52,955 nucleotides of DNA from Leucogyrophana mollusca. Taxonomy: Eukaryota; Basidiomycota; Agaricomycetes; Boletales. This document shows, in pieces, positions 1 to 9,890 of this stretch. The stretch lies in the NCBI GenBank assembly GCA_021014945.1, contig MU266527.1, forward strand, positions 1-52,955. Reading direction: 5' to 3'. The notes under the pieces are model-generated. The model ran no database searches. It was given only the letters and a program-made list of their open reading frames with translations, and was not told the origin of the DNA. How positions within the stretch are numbered: the first letter of the stretch is position 1; every line of letters begins with the position of its first letter. The translations under genes and the position numbers were made by a program.

Positions 1-326
1 GTTGGTACCTTGTTGCTCTGACTTTGCTCGCTGTAGATTTTCGTGTTGCTACGCATTCCACGCCCATCAATGGAGGGGTAGAAACCCCTCCACAGAACGA
101 ATTATCGTCTCTAAATCTCTACCCGACCCTTATGGAGGCTTTATCGACCTATCTAGGTGCGCGGAAGGTATGTTTTTCGGCATTCTGTTTCTATTTCTTA
201 GCAACTGTACCTGCTGTATTTTTTAGTTTTCAGAGCTTACGGTTTAGGGAAAATCTGTAAATATTAGCCGAAATACCTGGCAACGATTTTACAGCTCAGA
301 CGTCGTCTCTAAATCCTTGCGGGAAG
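1..326. other. Intergenic, nothing recognised
   Basis: Only short overlapping ORFs are present, none with a recognisable motif. The stretch lies beyond the stop codon of the first 7TM gene. No similarity to the region downstream of the other 7TM copies was seen. Confidence 0.5.
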
Positions 327-1410
327 TCACCCAGTAGTCAATTCGACTGCTTCGCTCCCAGAAAATGAATGATCTAAATCAGCGCTCCCGCTCTTGCGGC
401 ATGCGCGATACACGCATGTGGCAATGACCAGGAGATTGCACACCATCAATGACAGGGCGGTCTGCAATGCCCAAAAAATGTGTCAGACCGGGCTGTTGGC
501 GTGGAAGGCAAGCATGACTCACTTGCACGTGCGCAACGATAGTAGTCGTGAGGGTCGGCGCAGGTATACAAAGGAGGGTAGATTGCAAGATGGTGATGAC
601 AGTTATCAAGAGAGAGGCGGATAAGGCGCATGATATCAAGATCCGTGCATTCCTGGATACCTTGACACCTCGTAGGAGGACGAAGGGCAGTGAGACCAAG
701 ACTGTATCCGAAATGGCGTCCGCTATGACAAGGAGAACCTGTGAAAGGTATTTAGGTCGTATTACAAAGATTGACCCACTTGTGAGCTGTGAAATAGCGA
801 CAGCGCTCCTCATCATGCACTGGCGGCGACCGCAGACGTATAATTTTAGCCCCACGATACCAAGCCACATAATGCCAAATGCGATTGCTATGCAGAAGGC
901 AAACCATCGGAGTCTTGGCACAGGATTAGCCACTCGGATTATTGAGAAAAGAACGCTTAAACGAGCCGCCCTGAGCGTTATTCTTCTACATGGCTGATTG
1001 GAACAGATTATACGGAGCGCTCACCAAACTACGGAAGTGAAGGATACCGACACCACCCAATTTGCAGCAATATCGACCAGTGGTACGGCGCTCTTATCTG
1101 CACAAGGTAAGTCCATGTAAAGTTGAAGTTAGCGTTAGAAAAAGCGGCAAGTTAGGGTACCCACTGGTCACCGGAACTTGTATCCACGTGCATACGAGGC
1201 ATACCATGTCGAAAAGAAGAGCCACGGACGCCCACCCGTCTTCCCACCAGAAGCGAAACCTGTACCATCGATACGACAGTCTGAATACTGTGGAGGCAAT
1301 AGCAACACTGTGAACCACTGCGGCCACCTCTAACGAACACCATGTTTATTTTACACAAAACAGAGAAACAAAGCAAACTCACCTTTGACTAAATGAATGT
1401 TAAAGCCCAT
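327..1410 (-). CDS. 7TM rhodopsin-like (PTH11-type) membrane protein, copy 1
   Basis: Five exons (1410-1383, 1329-1165, 1097-1025, 970-523, 461-327) join to 849 nt, 282 aa, with GT-AG introns. Conserved features are RWYxxRFWWEDGWA after TM1, FDMVCLVCTWIQ, a loop with paired cysteines, and ADAISDTVLVSLPF in a later helix. This pattern (short N-terminus, seven hydrophobic helices, W-E/D-D after TM1) resembles the fungal rhodopsin/PTH11 domain; ligand and function are unknown. It is a paralogue of the genes at 4844-3676 and 23837-25015. Its last exon stops about 31 residues earlier than in the 23.8-kb copy, just after a shared VELTT, so the cytoplasmic tail is shortened; the 7TM core is intact. 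It is divergent from the FAD-oxidase pseudogene at 2287. Confidence 0.78.
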
Positions 1411-2286
1411 TTTATGGGCTGTGTAGTGACACAGAGAGCGAAAACAAAAGATAGTATGGCATTGTCTGCTCACAGAGTGATGGGCCAGGTAGAAATAGGT
1501 ATTATTAGTGGCTACAGATCGCGATGAATTCATTCTTTGAAGCAGGGTCGGACTCGGAGTCGGGGTTGGCCTCGACCACTACTAAATGGATTTGCAGCGG
1601 AAAAGTTTCTTGAAGCCCCAGCCAAAACCTGGTCAGCATGGTCCTCGCCGACAACAATCCAGGGCAATGGCAATATGACATGGCAACTTGGCCGTGGTCG
1701 CCGTCATTGCAATACTTTTGAGGGAAAAAAAATGTCTCGCGACGTCGACTGATCTGTCACTCCCCGCCCACTCCTCGCTGATGTCGCCTCCTGTCGCCTC
1801 TTGCCGCCTACACAGTTTGAGTACTGGCTTTTCTATGACCTTGCCAATGCCAGCAATCCATTACGAAACGATGTCCGTATTGATCACGTTGGTCCTGACT
1901 CAGTACGGGCGCTCGGATTGCTGTTCAAGCGCTCATACGCCTAGATGCTCATTGCGCATTACATTTCGATTCCTATTCCAACTCGACTCCTGGACAGTTA
2001 CTGCCATCCAGAGTCTCCTGAAGACATTGGACGACCAGCGCTTCAGCTATAACTGCATTGACAATCGAGAGCATTCTTTACAATTACGACCCGACACCAT
2101 GCGCAGTTAATTAGCATAAACACAATGGGTCCCGACGTATACGATGGCGGAAGTCTGGCTGTGTTTCCGGGACACCTTCAATTCAAGCTTGGGCGATCAG
2201 TCAACGCTTACCGGCTGCAGCTGGGAATCTGTTTCTAGTACAAGAAAAGGGGGCTCGCATCCTCCTTCATATTCGTGCTCGCCAGC
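1411..2286. other. Spacer between divergent 7TM gene and FAD-oxidase relic
   Basis: This is the shared promoter-side region of the divergent pair. Bases 1690-2130 are recognisably the same as 23650-23180 in reverse complement, with many indels, and both copies carry different interrupted reading frames. No intact protein is supported in either copy, so this looks like an old non-coding or dead segment carried along with the duplication. Confidence 0.5.
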
Positions 2287-3320
2287 ATGGGCCCCAGGAT
2301 ATCAGCTGTCGCAGTCACGCTTTATACTGTCCGTCTCAGCTTGCCTGTTGCTTTTGCGGCTTACTCCCCTGGTTCACTTTCCGACGCCTCAACCATACCG
2401 TCCATGGGCGACTGCACGCGTGACTCTCATTGCGAAACCATGTTTCTCGCGGTATGACCACGCGCAGGTTCCCCCCGACCAACAAGCGTGCGCGATTGTA
2501 CAGGATAATTACACGTCCCCGTCCTTCAGATCTCTGTACTACTTCATGAAGGCCTCGAATGTACCGCCCCGATAAAAAAAACCCGGGCACGATTACGAAG
2601 GGCGCTCGAAAATGAGAGACTCCCCTCGTGCTGTGGGTAAGCTAGTTTCTTTCGTCCTGATCATTTGTTGCAATTCAGACGCGCAACCTAGCATCGGTAC
2701 GTAAAATTCTGTTCTCAAGTGAGGTCAATGTTTTCATGGAGGTGTTCCACAGATGAGTTATAACAAACCCTCGTACCGCAGGGATGTTCGGTTCCAAGTT
2801 CGTATACCACTATCACCACTGGCCGAATATATACTTGTGGCCCGTCCAACACGATATCTGACGCAACTCCCCTCCGTCTGGTCACAGCTTCCATGACCTC
2901 TATGAGCTCGCCGACGCATACAACGCGACGTGTGTTGGAGGTTACGCTATCACTGTCTGCGAGCTAAGGGTGGCTCATGGTAAGCTCGACCAATAGATCA
3001 GTGTACGAGGTTCTCGAATCTCAGTGCTGCTTTGAATGCAGATCGGTGGTTACAGCATCTTCTCCCCCGCGCTAGATTTAGGTATTGACCGCGTGGTAAT
3101 AGTATGGCCATACCTTCTCCTATCCCCCTTGAGATGCTCAAGGGATCAAGTATGTTAGCTCGAGTTAGAAATTGTCACCCCTGATGGAAAGCTACGCATC
3201 GCGAACGAAGGCCAGAATACCGATATATTTTGGGCTCTTCGGGGCGGAGGAACGTTCTGAGTTGTCCCGGAGTCGACCAGCAGGGTTGAATCGCAGCTCA
3301 CGTTGCAAGTGAAAATGCCT
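2287..3320 (+). pseudogene. FAD-linked oxidase pseudogene, 5' part
   Basis: Starts with the same signal-peptide region as the intact gene at 22999 (MGPRISAVAVTLYT here, [14 protein letters not shown] there). It then breaks: the reading frame is shifted within the first exon. About 250 bp equivalent to 22735-22435 are missing near 2545. The next block, with the damaged SGHDY (FAD-attachment) region, is full of indels at 2560-2620. Later fragments match the exons carrying FVPQGC, YEFAD, GGGHS, RIAN and [12 protein letters not shown] of the intact copy. Similarity stops at about 3315. No functional product is possible. What replaced its 3' half is discussed under the fragment at 6300. Confidence 0.82.
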
Positions 3321-3675
3321 CGTCATACTAACAAAGTCATGGATCACCTCGGACCCGGCTGACCATCATATAATATTAAACCCCAGGCTAATTCATACAG
3401 AGTTTCGCTAATTGACAAGGGAATTTCGCCCAATATAAGCCACAGCACCACTGCTCCTCACATCGCCTCCATGCCTGCGGCCGGATTAGTGAATCATCGT
3501 CACACCACCGCTGCGCAGTTATGCTGAAGGAGCAAGAGCGAGTTCTGTGGTATATCAGCTAAATGCCATGATCCACAACTGACGCGAACGGATGTATTCA
3601 CCTCGTCCACCGTCACAATCTAACCGTTCGTCGCCCTGAGAAAGGACATATGGTTCAGACAATAGTTGACTAATT
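3321..3675. other. Intergenic junction, nothing recognised
   Basis: Lies between the abrupt end of oxidase similarity and the stop codon of the second 7TM gene. No coding or repeat signal was seen. It is the likely site of a rearrangement breakpoint. Confidence 0.45.
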
Positions 3676-4844
3676 TTACCCCAGCGAACACTGCACAGAA
3701 AAAACTCCTCGCACCTCCTGTTCACAATTAGCATGGGGGTAAATTGTTGGCTGCAGTGTTAAAATAATAGTGGTGAACTGAGCCGTCCCGCCGCCGCCAA
3801 CAAACGAACGATCTAAGTCGCCACTATCGTCGTTTTTGTGAAAGACGCGGTATGCGAATGTGACAATGACCAGAAGGTTGCATATCATCAATGCTAGAGC
3901 AGCCTGCAAATCATATGACACTTCAGGTTATAAGGCTAATGCGATACTCACCTGAATGTGAGCAACAATAATGGCCGCCACGACGGGTGCATCCGTACAA
4001 AGAAGGGCAGAAAATGGGATAGTTGCTGCTGTTATAAAGAGGGATGCGGAGAATGCGCAAGATATTAGTATCCGTGCGCTCCTGGATAACTTGACGCTTT
4101 GTAGTAGGGGAAACGGTAAAGCGACCAATATTATATCGGAAATAGAATCCGCTGCGATGAACAGGATCCATGACAGATTTTTCAATTGTATTTGTGAGGA
4201 TGACTCACTAATGAGCTGCGAGATAGCGACATCTCTCCCCATCGTGCACAACAGGTGACTGGAGCAAGAGTATACTTTCTGCGCCACGAGAGCGATCCAC
4301 ATGACGCCAAACGCCACCGCCACGCAGTGAGCAAACCGCCGAAGCCTTGGTGCAGGATTGACCACTCGAATGATTGAGAAAATGACACTCAGACGAGCTG
4401 ACCTGACCATTATCCTTCCATATGGCCGACCGAGAAAATTCGTATCCAGCACTTACCAAACGACGCAGCTAAAGGCTACCGATATTATCCAGATTGAAAC
4501 AGTATCAACAACCGGTACAACGTCAGGGTCTACACAGCATACGCGTATGGTTAAAACTCGAACAGGAAAACACAAGGAGCGGGTACTTACCGAAAATCTG
4601 TACTTGGATCCACGTACATACGAGACATACTATGTCGAAAAGAAGAGCTAACGCAGCCCATGCATCTTCCCACCAAAAACGACCAGTATACCATCGATAC
4701 AACAGCCTAAGCACTGTAATGGAGATGGGAACGCTGTGAGTAGCGATGGCTGCCACTGAGAAACATCATGGGACGAAGGTTTGGTTTTACAAAACATACG
4801 GACAGAGTTAACTTACCTTTCACTGTGTGTATGTCAACAGACAT
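3676..4844 (-). CDS. 7TM rhodopsin-like (PTH11-type) membrane protein, copy 2
   Basis: Exons 4844-4817, 4755-4591, 4529-4457, 4402-3952 and 3903-3676 join to 945 nt, 314 aa, all introns GT-AG. The intron positions and phases are identical to those of the copies at 1410-327 and 23837-25015. Diagnostic motifs are RWYTGRFWWEDAWA, FDIVCLVCTWIQ, a cysteine pair in an extracellular loop, and ADSISDIILVALPFPLL. It is more diverged from the other two than they are from each other, so it is the older paralogue. The C-terminal tail is hydrophilic with a Gly-rich stretch. Expected location is the plasma membrane; the 7TM fold is inferred from the hydropathy of the reading frame, and the role is unknown. 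Confidence 0.8.
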
Positions 4845-5837
4845 TTTAAACGGCCTTGCAGCAATAGAAACGGCACGGAGTTAAGGAGAGAGATGATGAG
4901 GCATTGGACCGCCAACAGGATACTCTTATACCTGGGTCCATGGCCTGTAGGCAGTAAACTATAAACATCGCCTGGTCGCTGCCTGGTCGAAAGGTTCCGT
5001 TCCAGTCGTAGTGTTGGAGTTATTTTTGATCTTTGACGTGGGACCAAGTATCGCTCGCCTTGGCACTCCTGGCAGGGTTGTGTTACATGGGCCATCAGGG
5101 TATTGAATGTCCACAGTTAATTTATATTGGGGCCATTAGGTCTTTGTTACGGCAGCTATTCAGGTTACGAACATATGATCACCGATAGATTGCCAGGCTG
5201 GGCCTACTATTTAATTGGATAGCTCGGCGAGAAAGGGCGAGAGGCACCACAACGTATGAGGCCCAGGCGACACGATTGTCTCTGCCTTATCGCTTGAAAC
5301 GAGTGGATAAGTAGATACTCAGAAGGAGGCGGGACAAAACGTACACCAAGCATGGCCTCCCGAGCACATCGGAAATTCCAGTCGAGGAAACGTAATGTTT
5401 AGCTTGGTGGTGATAACTCGAAAGCTACCGGTTTCTCTTCGATTCAGGATTAGTTGGGAGATACGAATTGGCCGCAACGAAACAGGTCCCGTCAGTGGCT
5501 GAGGGAAAGTCGATGTTAGTTTGTTAGATATTCGTGGAGTCTAGCTACACACGCGAACCCAGCTGAGACGCACAACATCGTGATGGCCATGGGCAGACCG
5601 AGTGCGGACCGAAGAGGGTGGGACCGCGTCCATTCGGCCCTCAACAGCGAACGAGCAATCGCAATCCACCCAAACCTCCGGCGCGCTCTCTTGCCATCCA
5701 TGAAGTGACGTCGTGTAGTTAGATTTTGGGCAAGTTACGTGCCGAGAGGACGAGGCATCCCTGGAACTCGCCTTAATCAACCCACCCACGGGCCCTAATT
5801 CGCTAAAGATTCCATGCACCACTTCCTCTGAACCCTC
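4845..5837. other. Intergenic, mostly unassignable
   Basis: Upstream side of the second 7TM gene. A minus-strand ORF at 5822-5541 contains the words GIFSELGPVGG, vaguely like a serine carboxypeptidase block, but with no further match. I treat it as unsupported. If this was once a second divergent 7TM/oxidase unit, the oxidase start should lie here, but I see no trace of its signal peptide. Confidence 0.4.
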
Positions 5838-6180
5838 TCACTGAGCGTGCTTCTGTGAGCCAATATTCGAGCAGGCGCAAAGCCGAGGGAAGGAATGCAG
5901 TTCAATGCACGCATTTTCAACGTTCCGTCGCGAGTTTTCAAACATCGCCGTCAGTCGAGTAATGACGGTGACCGAATGAGATTTTTGAAGCCGGATGGCC
6001 CGAAGAATTGCCATGGCGAAGAACCAAAGGAGAAGATTCAAGCACGACGCTTGAGAAGTATACATTCACCAGTACCCGAATCTGAGAACAGAACGTCGTA
6101 GGCGCTGTCAAGGTACTTATAATTTTGAGTTTCAAGTGAAATCAAGGTGGGAAGATCGAGCAGTTGAACGTGGACAAAAC
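5838..6180 (-). pseudogene. F-box/LRR-like repeat relic
   Basis: The reverse complement reads DLPTLISLETQNYKYLDSAY, then FSDSGTGECILLKRRA and a stop, with further frame breaks. The same DNA, 70-75% similar by eye, occurs on the plus strand at 16560-16860. The L-D-P-T-L-x-S-L-E-T pattern is typical of the leucine-rich part of basidiomycete F-box proteins. Both copies are interrupted, so this is a dispersed relic. The family assignment is an inference from style, not from a domain match. Confidence 0.5.
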
Positions 6181-6299
6181 ATACGACTCGAGTGATTGTC
6201 CCCTCCCCACGCCGAGGCCTAAAGCTTCATCATCGCTCCTTGCTCGAGTTTAAAAGACTTGGTCCTATTAGTACAGCCTGGGGCGAGCATCATGGTCAC

Positions 6300-6420
6300 T
6301 GCTGACTCGTGATCAATGACAATCTGCACAGCATTGTTCTAGAGCCCCCCAACTACCCCGCTCTCTTGTAAACCAAGCATGAATAGTAAGCCCCGCCCGA
6401 GACGGTGTTCATCCAGCGAG
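6300..6420 (+). pseudogene. FAD-linked oxidase pseudogene, 3' fragment
   Basis: About 100 bases match the intact gene at 20700-20590 in reverse complement: the intron end CAATCTGCACAG, then the exon coding [10 protein letters not shown], then the following splice donor TAGTAAGCC. Here TTC TGG GG has become TTCTAGAG (a stop) and CTCTTACAAATC has become CTCTTGTAAACC (another stop). It is a dead 3' remnant. Either it is the end of the pseudogene that begins at 2287, split by about 3 kb containing the second 7TM gene, or it is the remains of another oxidase copy paired with that 7TM gene. Confidence 0.75.
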
Positions 6421-6760
6421 GATGTGTTTATTCCCGGCTCCCTTGGTTGTCAATTGCTGGTGGTGTGGTGCAGCTTCAAGAGCGATACTATACAAGGAGG
6501 TAAGTGGTGCGTGACCGTCATTCCCCACAGAAACAAATAGATAAAAACCTACACCCACCATGAGGGCAAAATACCAAGTCCGCCACGCGTGAAAAACGCG
6601 CAGCGCCCCCAAGTCCGCCCTACTTTCTGTGCGAACAGTCCCCCAGCCGTTCAGGTTCAGAGTCAAACGCCCTACTTCTCTCTACTTCTGCATATCGCAT
6701 TGTGAGTTCAATAGCAGTCTCCACTCGTAAGTATTGCTCATCGTGCATCATGCCAGCATC
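6421..6760. other. Upstream region of the small conserved gene
   Basis: No independent coding signal. The final 100 bases contain pyrimidine-rich stretches (CTTCTCTCTACTTC at about 6675) typical of fungal transcription starts, followed by the ATG at 6761. Confidence 0.4.
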
Positions 6761-7135
6761 ATGGTTTGGGTCACAGGAGGTTATATTTTGGACTTCTCCC
6801 AAGCAAAAGCATGGGCCCAACGAAAGTATCCCGAAATCCAATTCTTCGAGGACGTATTCATCCCAAATGAGATCCATAATTACTTCAAAGATAACAACAT
6901 GCAGCCAGCATGCATTGCTGTTACCTGGAAAGGGGAGGACAAGACATACTTTGTGACTCATGGCAAAGTCGATGGCGCAGCGACGCGACGACGTTACCAG
7001 GAATTCAGCGAGAACGCTAGAGCGCAAGCCATCAGGAAAATGCTGTTTGATGGTTTGGAAGATGAATTCGAGTTCCTCAAGGACATTCAGTTCGTCACGA
7101 TTCCCGACCCGTTTAACAACGGGAAGCCCTACTGA
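6761..7135 (+). CDS. Small conserved protein of unknown function, paralogue 1
   Basis: A single-exon gene of 124 aa starting MVWVTGGYILDFSQAK. It is strongly similar (about 60% identity by eye, no gaps in the core) to the gene at 9060-8671. Shared blocks are VTGGYxLxxxxAKAWAQRKYP, DVxIPNxINxYF, PACIAVxW, YFxTHGKVD and EDEFEFLKxIQFVT. The C-terminus NNGKPY parallels NNGLPA in the paralogue. No signal peptide, membrane segment or metal motif is visible; the protein looks soluble and is rich in aromatic and charged residues. The start at 6761 is chosen because the paralogue aligns from the same MVW. Conservation between copies, with DNA divergence, indicates a real protein. The family is not recognised. 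Confidence 0.72.
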   Translation: MVWVTGGYILDFSQAKAWAQRKYPEIQFFEDVFIPNEIHNYFKDNNMQPACIAVTWKGEDKTYFVTHGKVDGAATRRRYQEFSENARAQAIRKMLFDGLEDEFEFLKDIQFVTIPDPFNNGKPY

Positions 7136-8670
7136 ATCAAGGCCGACGGCGGGTAGTAAGATAGTCACTTTTGCCTTCAGCCCCACGAACTCATGTACGC
7201 TTGCACAGACGTAATCGCCATTCCCGCTGTCACATTGTTCGCATGACTCAGATTGTACTGAGACTCTTCTATTGTACCATAAATCCATCTCCCGTTGAAT
7301 ATGCAAGGCTTGCTTCTTGAAATTAGCTGGGGGACAACAGCATATTCGGTTGCTCGAGTCTGAACAAAATCAAAAGCACGTCGCACATGGTGCTGCTGAA
7401 TAGCCTTTAGCGGAGGCGGGTGGTTTGTCGCAGGCCCCACAATATAGCACTACCGCGACGCAAATAATGTTTCAACGTCTCAAGTTCATCTTCGCAGCAT
7501 CGCTCATTTCCCAGCCATCCAGTAGAGGATGACGGATACAGCGGCGGTACCATCGATGGTTTCCTTGTGTGTTCGCCCAAGCGATACGAAGTGGTGAAGC
7601 TAGAGATGGTGGTTCTTCAACATGGCGGCCGGCAGCATGGCACACGCACTTCCTGTCAACATCATCCGACCGTATATTGACATATGCAACGCGCACGCAC
7701 ATACTGCCAGAGGCCTGATCGCGAAGGTACTTGCTCAGCTGCATCCAAAATAAAGGCAAGTGATCCATAATCCGAGGAAGTTGGGGAGTCGTGGCATGGA
7801 ACGAGTCGGCACGGGGCAGAGGGCACAAGGTGCCGCTTCCAGTGACTTTTCATTGTATAGTATTACATAGTTGGCTCCTCTACCGAGGCACAGAACTGGT
7901 AAATGTTGATATCTGGGACCAGGACGTCGAAGGCCATGCTGTTGGATATCCCATCCACTAAGACGGATGGTAGGATCGAGGTAGTGGTTTACCTGGTTGA
8001 GTGCTGTTGCTGTCGTTACCTTGCTCAAAAGTCGGCTGTGAGAGCAGAGAATGCGTGAGTATTATCAGTGGCGGATTGGGGGACATTCTGTGTCTGTATA
8101 GGTTTACCTATTCCTCGACCATTGTTGCCTGAGTGGCATCTGGCCGCGATTGTTGAATTGACTCACCGCCATTTTACAAGCTTCATCAGCTCATCACGAG
8201 CTGTCAATTGTCCCGAGGGCTTGTCAGCTCTCGTGAGATCCTGATCAATCATTGCCATCTCCCACGATGTGTTATCGATATGATGAAAATGATTGCGACG
8301 CGGGGGTCACAGGTTTTCGTCCTCTGGCCACACCAGATGTAGACTGGGAGTGACTTCACGGGTCATTACTGCGACAAACAGATTGAATCTTGTAGTTTGC
8401 TCATACATAAATCCATCGGCTCAGCAACGACTCATCAGGGGAAAATGAAAGTATCGTCTCCCAGCTGGCCATTAAGCTTGATGAGCTTGGTCCTAGCATT
8501 TGAACGGGACAGAATTAATGAATCAATAGGAAGACAACATATGTTCAGGATCGTGGAAGGGCTCGAGCGATGTGACGGTAGTACTCTCTCGTATCCCAAC
8601 TGCGAAAGGAGAGATAAGTTCGTGTCACTGAATGCAAATTGGAAAACCCACTGTCCGCCGTCGACCTTGG
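7136..8670. other. Gene-free spacer between convergent small genes
   Basis: Several overlapping short ORFs on the minus strand (7440-7177, 7828-7472, 8028-7735) show no recognised motif and shift frame relative to each other. The spacing suggests an old dead gene, but the family could not be identified. Nothing else is supported. Confidence 0.4.
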
Positions 8671-9060
8671 TTAGGCAGGCAAGCCGTTGTTATAAGGGTC
8701 GGCAACTGTGACAAACTGGATGTTCTTAAGGAACTCGAATTCGTCTTCAAAGTCGACAAACAGCATCTTCCTAACGCCTTGTGCTCGAGCATCCTCGCGG
8801 AAGTGCCTGTGCTTCTTTTTCGTGGCATAGGGGTCGACCTTGCCGTGCGTCATGAAGTATGCTTTGTTCTGTCCGTGCCAATCCACAGCAATGCATGCTG
8901 GGAACATTCTGTGGGCTCTGAAGTATCGATTGATGAAATTTGGGATGAGGACGTCAACACCGAATTCCATGTCGGGATACTTTCGTTGGGCCCATGCTTT
9001 GGCTTCGGGGAGTTCCAAGAGATAGCCTCCAGTCATCCAAACCATGCCGCTATGTAGCAT
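8671..9060 (-). CDS. Small conserved protein of unknown function, paralogue 2
   Basis: A single coding exon of 129 aa starting MLHSGMVWMTGGYLLE, convergent with its paralogue at 6761-7135. The five conserved blocks listed there are all present (AKAWAQRKYPDMEF, PACIAVDW, YFMTHGKVD, EDEFEFLKNIQFVT, DPYNNGLP). A TATA-like box lies at 9160-9167 on this strand. A probable 41-bp intron in the 5' leader (9105-9065, GTGAGT...GAAG) precedes the start. The plus-strand 141-codon reading frame over the same bases is a shadow. Function unknown; no secretion or membrane signal. Confidence 0.74.
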   Translation of the reverse strand: MLHSGMVWMTGGYLLELPEAKAWAQRKYPDMEFGVDVLIPNFINRYFRAHRMFPACIAVDWHGQNKAYFMTHGKVDPYATKKKHRHFREDARAQGVRKMLFVDFEDEFEFLKNIQFVTVADPYNNGLPA

Positions 9061-9159
9061 AATGCTTCAAGAATAACACTGATAAGTGGTGAGTTATTTA
9101 CTCACCAGGAACTGACGTTGAAGAGCCGAGTTATTGAGAAACAAGGTCGGTGGCACAAC

Positions 9160-9167
9160 ATATATAG
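9160..9167 (-). promoter_or_regulatory. TATA-like box of small-protein paralogue 2
   Basis: CCTATATATG reads on the minus strand about 100 bases before the ATG at 9060. With the 41-base leader intron removed, this leaves a leader of ordinary length. Assigned by position only. Confidence 0.4.
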
Positions 9168-9289
9168 GCGTGGCAGACACGCATTAAACCCACGTGACAT
9201 TCCTCGTCCATAAATAGGACGCGTCTCAGCGCGTCTCCAATGCAGCCCTCCAGGGCCCACAAGCGTGCCTCTTAAACAACTCAATCATA

Positions 9290-9486
9290 ATGAGAAACAC
9301 TGGTTCAACCTACTCGTTGCCCATTGTATGTCGTTCCAACACCGTCCCTCGCGTCACAGGAATTATATGTTGGATCATCCCGAAGCAAACCTAGCAGAGC
9401 CCAGTTAGCCAATTCGAAAATATACCGAAATTTAACTCGATGATGACATCCTCACCTGCGACCAAGCTGAGTGCGAAGGCGACAAG
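9290..9486 (+). pseudogene. Relic of a third copy of the small conserved gene
   Basis: The block from about 9350 (GTCACAGGAATTATATGTTGG) aligns with 6770 onward of the intact gene (GTCACAGGAGGTTATATTTTGG). It continues through the equivalents of SQAKAWAQRKYPEIQF and the DVFIP region (GATGATGACATCCTCACC). A stop replaces part of the AKAW block and the 3' half is missing. It is oriented like paralogue 1 and head-to-head with paralogue 2. Confidence 0.65.
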
Positions 9487-9890
9487 CGTAGTATGAGTTC
9501 GACTACAAGAATAGCATCGCGATCTGTTAGAAAAAATGAGTACCCGCCTACCTTAGATGAGTGGAACAGAGCTCGCTACTCTGGTGACTGATTGCGACCG
9601 GCAAGCCAGAAAATGTTGTTGTTTGCCGAGTACGAGAAAAGGGTATCTTTACGAACAGGAGGGGCCTACATAGTTACACAATGAAGGAATACACCGATCC
9701 ACTGAGAAGAGATATGAAGGGGCGACAAGTGTCGAGGAGACCAGCGCAAGGCAGCATACACGTCCATGTCTTGCAGTACAGGCAGAGCGCAGACGCATCA
9801 GCTATAATCATAAGGAAAAAAAAGTAGAAGTAAAAAGATGACAGTCGAGGAAGCCGAAGGAAAAACACCCCTTCACCCCCCCAGCGCCCC
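9487..9890. other. Intergenic, nothing recognised
   Basis: Between the relic and the 3' end of ATG4. No ORF with a motif was found. Contains A-rich stretches near 9820-9840 that could belong to the ATG4 3' end. Confidence 0.4.

Larger units (their letters stand above)
327..3315 (+). repeat. Left arm of a large inverted segmental duplication
   Basis: Sequence from the 7TM gene through the intergenic spacer into the FAD-oxidase gene recurs in reverse complement at about 21655-25015. Shared blocks include the 7TM exons, a non-coding spacer stretch around 1700-2130 that matches 23650-23190, and oxidase exons around 2280-2640, 2660-3000 and 3050-3315. Similarity ends at about 3315, just after the motif TLQ of the oxidase. 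The left arm is clearly the degenerate one for the oxidase. It carries a roughly 250-bp deletion near 2545 that removed the exon with the WETC motif. Confidence 0.8.

Noticed and set aside
5541..5822. Possible serine carboxypeptidase fragment (GIFSELGPVGG)
   Set aside because: Only one weak word matches; no catalytic Ser, Asp or His block and no second exon.
6620..7306. 228-codon minus-strand ORF
   Set aside because: Antisense to the small conserved gene at 6761-7135. Its sequence is not conserved where the paralogue's antisense frame is compared.
8632..9057. 141-codon plus-strand ORF
   Set aside because: Shadow of the minus-strand paralogue at 9060-8671, whose protein blocks are conserved.
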